Of a DNA stretch of 10,281 nt, positions 8,072 to 10,281 are shown piece after piece. The position numbers and the translations under genes are program-made. Under the pieces are notes generated by a model. It worked only from the letters and a program-made list of their open reading frames with translations. It had not been told where the DNA came from and made no database searches. Each line of letters opens with the position of its first letter. Positions within the stretch are counted from its first letter, which is position 1. This DNA comes from Mycobacterium sp. (GTDB taxonomy: Bacteria; Actinomycetota; Actinomycetes; Mycobacteriales; Mycobacteriaceae), in assembly GCA_023264755.1 (NCBI GenBank), contig JAHFVB010000129.1, positions 1-10,281 of the forward strand, in the 5' to 3' direction.

Positions 8072-9457
8072 TTACAGCATGGCGCTGGCTTCGCTCAACA
8101 CGCGGTGCATGATGTCGTAGATCGCGTCGAATTCCTTCTTGCCGCTGATCAGCGGCGGCGCCAGCTGGACCACTGGGTCGCCGCGGTCGTCGGCCCGGCA
8201 GTACAGCCCGGCTTCGAACAGGGCACTGGTCAGGAAGCCGCGCAGCAGGCGCTCGCTCTCGTCGTCGTTGAACGTCTCCTTGGTGGCCTTGTCCTTCACC
8301 AATTCGATGCCGTAGAAGAAGCCTGCGCCTCGGACGTCGCCCACGATGGGCAACTCGAGCAGCTGCTCGAGCATGCCCCGGAAGACCGGCGCGTTCTCCT
8401 TGACGTGGTCGTTGAGTCCTTCGCGCTCGAAGATGTCGAGGTTGGCCAGCGCCACCGCCGAGGACACCGGGTGACCGCCGAACGTGTAACCGTGGGCGAA
8501 GGTGGTCTTGCCGTCGTTGAACGGCTCGAACAGTCTCTCGCTGGCGATCATCGCGCCGATCGGGGAGTACCCCGACGTCAGCCCCTTGGCGCAGGTGATG
8601 ATGTCGGGCACGTAGCCGAAGTCGTCACAGGCGAACATCGAGCCGATCCGGCCGTAGGCGCAGATCACCTCGTCCGAGACCAGCAGCACGTCGTACTCGT
8701 CGCAGATCTCCCGGACCCGTTCGAAGTATCCCGGCGGCGGCGGGAAGCAGCCGCCGGCGTTCTGCACCGGCTCCAGGAACACCGCACACACCGTGTCGGG
8801 ACCCTCGAACTCGATGGCCTCGGCGATGCGGTCGGCGCAGTACCGGCCCCAGGCCTTGGGGTCGGTGTCGAACGGCGCCGGCGCCCGGTAGAAGTTGGTG
8901 TTGGGTACCCGGAAGCCGCCGGGCGTCAACGGCTCGAACTGCTCCTTGAACGCGGGCAGGCCGGTGATGGCCAGCGCCCCCTGCGGGGTGCCGTGATAGG
9001 CGACGGCCCGCGAGATCACCTTGTGCTTGCCAGGTTTGCCGGTCAGCTTGTAGAAGTTCTTGGCCAGTTTCCAGGCGCTCTCCACGGCCTCGCCGCCACC
9101 GGTGGTGAAGAAGACCCGGTTCAAGTCGCCCGGTGCGTAACCGGCGATTCGTTCGGCGAGTTCGATGGCCGGCGGGGTGGCGTAGGACCACAGCGGGAAG
9201 AAGGAGAGCGTCTCGGCCTGCTTGGCCGCGGCTTCGGCGAGTTCCTGGCGGCCATGGCCGACCTGCACCACGAAAAGCCCGGATAGCCCGTCGATGTACT
9301 TCTTGCCTTGGGCGTCGTAGATGTGCACGCCCTCGCCGCGGGTGATGATCGGCGGGGTGATGCCCTTGCCGTGCCTGGCGAAGTGGCCCCACAGGTGGCG
9401 GTTGGCCTTGGCGCCGAGCTCGGCGGTAGTGGTCTGTGCGATATCGATTGCTGTCAT
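8072..9457 (-). CDS. Class III PLP-dependent aminotransferase (omega-amine/putrescine-type)
   Basis: Transfers an amino group, typically from a terminal amine, to a keto acid using pyridoxal phosphate. The 461-residue protein has the fold type I class III layout: TTGGGEAVESAWKLAK at 118-133 (phosphate-binding turn), AYHGTPQGA at 153-161, the EPVQNAGG region at 229-236, SDEVICAYGRIGSMF at 261-275 with Asp262 pairing the PLP nitrogen, Lys291 in ITCAKGLTSGY as the Schiff-base lysine, and YTFGGHPVSS at 324-333. It resembles the actinobacterial protein I recall as Rv3329. The start ATG (9455-9457) overlaps the regulator's TGA as ATGA, implying translational coupling; a TTG at 9467-9469 would only add four residues inside the upstream gene. 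Neighbouring aldehyde dehydrogenase suggests it makes an aldehyde from an amine such as putrescine; beta-alanine or other amino donors remain possible. Confidence 0.93.
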   Translation of the reverse strand: MTAIDIAQTTTAELGAKANRHLWGHFARHGKGITPPIITRGEGVHIYDAQGKKYIDGLSGLFVVQVGHGRQELAEAAAKQAETLSFFPLWSYATPPAIELAERIAGYAPGDLNRVFFTTGGGEAVESAWKLAKNFYKLTGKPGKHKVISRAVAYHGTPQGALAITGLPAFKEQFEPLTPGGFRVPNTNFYRAPAPFDTDPKAWGRYCADRIAEAIEFEGPDTVCAVFLEPVQNAGGCFPPPPGYFERVREICDEYDVLLVSDEVICAYGRIGSMFACDDFGYVPDIITCAKGLTSGYSPIGAMIASERLFEPFNDGKTTFAHGYTFGGHPVSSAVALANLDIFEREGLNDHVKENAPVFRGMLEQLLELPIVGDVRGAGFFYGIELVKDKATKETFNDDESERLLRGFLTSALFEAGLYCRADDRGDPVVQLAPPLISGKKEFDAIYDIMHRVLSEASAML

Positions 9458-9975
9458 CTTGTGCCCCAATTGTATTGCTGCTTAACGAGTTTCAGGTAAA
9501 CCAAGGTTTCGGTGGATATCACTCCCGGTACGGCGCGAATCTTCGTGTTGAGTAGGTCGAGTAGGTCGCCGTCGTCCTCGCAGACCACTTCGACGATGGC
9601 GTCGAAGGAGCCCGCGGTGAGCACCACGTAGTCGACGGATTCGATGGCCGCGAGCAGATCGGCCACCTTGGTGGTATCGCCGCTGCAGCGGATGCCGATC
9701 ATCGCCTGGCGCGCGAAGCCCAACTGCATGGGATCGGTGACGGCGACGATCTGCATCACGCCCGCATCGACCATGCGCTGCACGCGTTGGCGGACGGCCG
9801 CTTCGGAGAGGCCGACGGCCTTGCCGATGCCCGCATACGATCGTCGACCGTCCTGCTGCAGTTTCTCGATGATCGACTTGGACAACTCATCGAGTTGAAA
9901 CGCCGCACCTGGCCTGGAGTGATTGATTCGCAACGAGACAGCCTGAACGCCGGGCTGAGCATCCCGGTCGACCAT
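9454..9975 (-). CDS. Lrp/AsnC-family transcriptional regulator
   Basis: A 173-residue regulator of the feast/famine family. Residues 28-80 form the N-terminal winged helix-turn-helix (LDELSKSIIEKLQQDGRRSY, then GIGKAVGLSEAAVRQRVQRM), and 90-165 form the RAM ligand-binding/oligomerisation domain with the conserved GSFDAIVEVV turn at 122-131 and STETLVYLKLVK at the end. It is slightly longer than the usual 150-160; the first 25 residues are not conserved in my reading, and a later start such as TTG at residue 15 is possible, as is the GTG two codons upstream. It overlaps the aminotransferase by 4 nt and is divergent from the aldehyde dehydrogenase, so it probably controls both transcripts in response to an amino acid or amine, as family members beside catabolic operons often do. 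Confidence 0.92.
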   Translation of the reverse strand: MVDRDAQPGVQAVSLRINHSRPGAAFQLDELSKSIIEKLQQDGRRSYAGIGKAVGLSEAAVRQRVQRMVDAGVMQIVAVTDPMQLGFARQAMIGIRCSGDTTKVADLLAAIESVDYVVLTAGSFDAIVEVVCEDDGDLLDLLNTKIRAVPGVISTETLVYLKLVKQQYNWGTR

Positions 9976-10033
9976 GCCCACGATTGTGCACGGAATCCGT
10001 CGTCGCAGGCAACTACCACCATGAAATCAATCG

Positions 10034-10095
10034 TTTTACGCAGCCGTCACGGAGGGAATGCGTAGCTCGATATCGGAAGGTCGGCTAGCGTAAAA
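10034..10095. promoter_or_regulatory. Inverted repeat and candidate promoter between the Lrp/AsnC and aldehyde dehydrogenase genes
   Basis: TTTTACGC (10034-10041) and GCGTAAAA (10088-10095) are perfect 8-bp complements separated by 46 nt in the 123-bp divergent gap. TAGCGT (10086-10091) overlaps the right arm, fits TANNNT and ends 7 nt before the aldehyde dehydrogenase ATG, again leaderless geometry. Lrp/AsnC proteins bind several A/T-containing sites and wrap DNA, so separated half-sites are plausible. No clear -10 for the regulator gene is seen. Confidence 0.35.
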
Positions 10096-10098
10096 GTC

Positions 10099-10281
10099 AT
10101 GGGTATCGCTAGCAGCTGGATCAACGGCGCCGACCTCGTCACCGCAGGCCCGGCCCACCACGTCATCGATCCCGCGACCGGAAACGTCGTTGCCGAGTAT
10201 GCCCTCGCAACGCCGGCCGACGTCGACGTGGCCGTGGCCGCAGCACGCGCGGCGTTGCCGGGTTGGGCGGGCGCCACCCCG
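10099..10281 (+). CDS. Aldehyde dehydrogenase (aminobutyraldehyde/betaine-aldehyde type), N-terminal part
   Basis: The first 61 codons of a gene that runs off the window. The peptide has the standard NAD(P)-dependent aldehyde dehydrogenase N-terminus: WINGADLV at 7-14, VIDPATGNVVAEY at 22-34, DVDVAVAAARAALPGWAG at 42-59. These match the opening strand and first Rossmann helix, and NPATG-type spacing is closest, from memory, to gamma-aminobutyraldehyde and betaine-aldehyde dehydrogenases. Catalytic Cys and Glu lie beyond the window, so activity is unproven. Start is ATG at 10099, with TAGCGT 7 nt upstream; the only purine-rich site, GGAAGG (10075-10080), is too distant at 18 nt to act as a ribosome site. 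Divergent from the Lrp/AsnC gene, it probably oxidises the aldehyde made by the aminotransferase. Confidence 0.87.
   Translation, partial: MGIASSWINGADLVTAGPAHHVIDPATGNVVAEYALATPADVDVAVAAARAALPGWAGATP

Noticed and set aside
8018..9286. A 422-codon + strand open frame opposite the aminotransferase
   Set aside because: It has no recognisable motif and shadow composition (His/Val/Glu/Gly/Arg), whereas the minus strand encodes a complete class III aminotransferase.
10058..10093. An 11-codon leader peptide (ATG to TAA) after GGAGGG, before the dehydrogenase
   Set aside because: The purine run is only about 1-2 nt from the ATG, too close for a ribosome site, and the peptide shows no run of regulatory codons.

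Overview
The window looks like chromosomal DNA of a high-GC actinobacterium, most likely a Mycobacterium/Mycolicibacterium species. The evidence is strong G/C bias at third codon positions, many GTG starts, TANNNT -10 boxes placed directly in front of start codons (leaderless style), and a gene order I recall from M. tuberculosis around Rv3329-Rv3339c (icd1, alpha/beta hydrolase, trpS, yhjD-like membrane protein, dacB1, aminotransferase). Species cannot be fixed from the sequence alone. I see no tRNA, rRNA, insertion sequence, prophage or CRISPR array.

Layout. Positions 1-259 hold the C-terminus of an NADP-dependent isocitrate dehydrogenase (+). An alpha/beta hydrolase (-, 273-1112) is divergent from an exonuclease III/AP endonuclease (+, 1255-2055; alternative start 1213). 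A DinB/mycothiol-dependent-isomerase-like protein (-, 2143-2775) is divergent from a MarR-family regulator (+, 2827-3255). The 51-bp gap between them carries a 39-bp dyad whose outer arms contain mirrored -10 boxes. Tryptophanyl-tRNA synthetase trpS (3312-4328) and a YihY/YhjD-type membrane protein (4348-5373) follow as a likely + strand pair. A small cysteine-rich protein of lower GC content (-, 5377-5625) ends 3 bp from the membrane protein's stop. Next comes the D,D-carboxypeptidase dacB1 (-, 5706-6938) with a hairpin after its stop.

The right-hand third looks like a catabolic module: Lrp/AsnC regulator (-, 9454-9975), class III aminotransferase (-, 8072-9457, ATGA overlap with the regulator) and an SMP-30/strictosidine-synthase-like beta-propeller (-, 7037-8050). 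The start of an aldehyde dehydrogenase (+, from 10099, cut by the window edge) is divergent from the regulator. A transaminase plus an aminobutyraldehyde-dehydrogenase-like enzyme suggests amine (putrescine or similar) to acid conversion under Lrp/AsnC control; the substrate is inferred, not shown.

Most of the window is ordinary housekeeping and metabolic sequence. The points most worth a second look are the mirror-symmetric MarR-isomerase promoter, the unrecognised nine-cysteine protein at 5377-5625, and the repeated leaderless-promoter geometry. I did not find clear evidence for a wholly new biological system.
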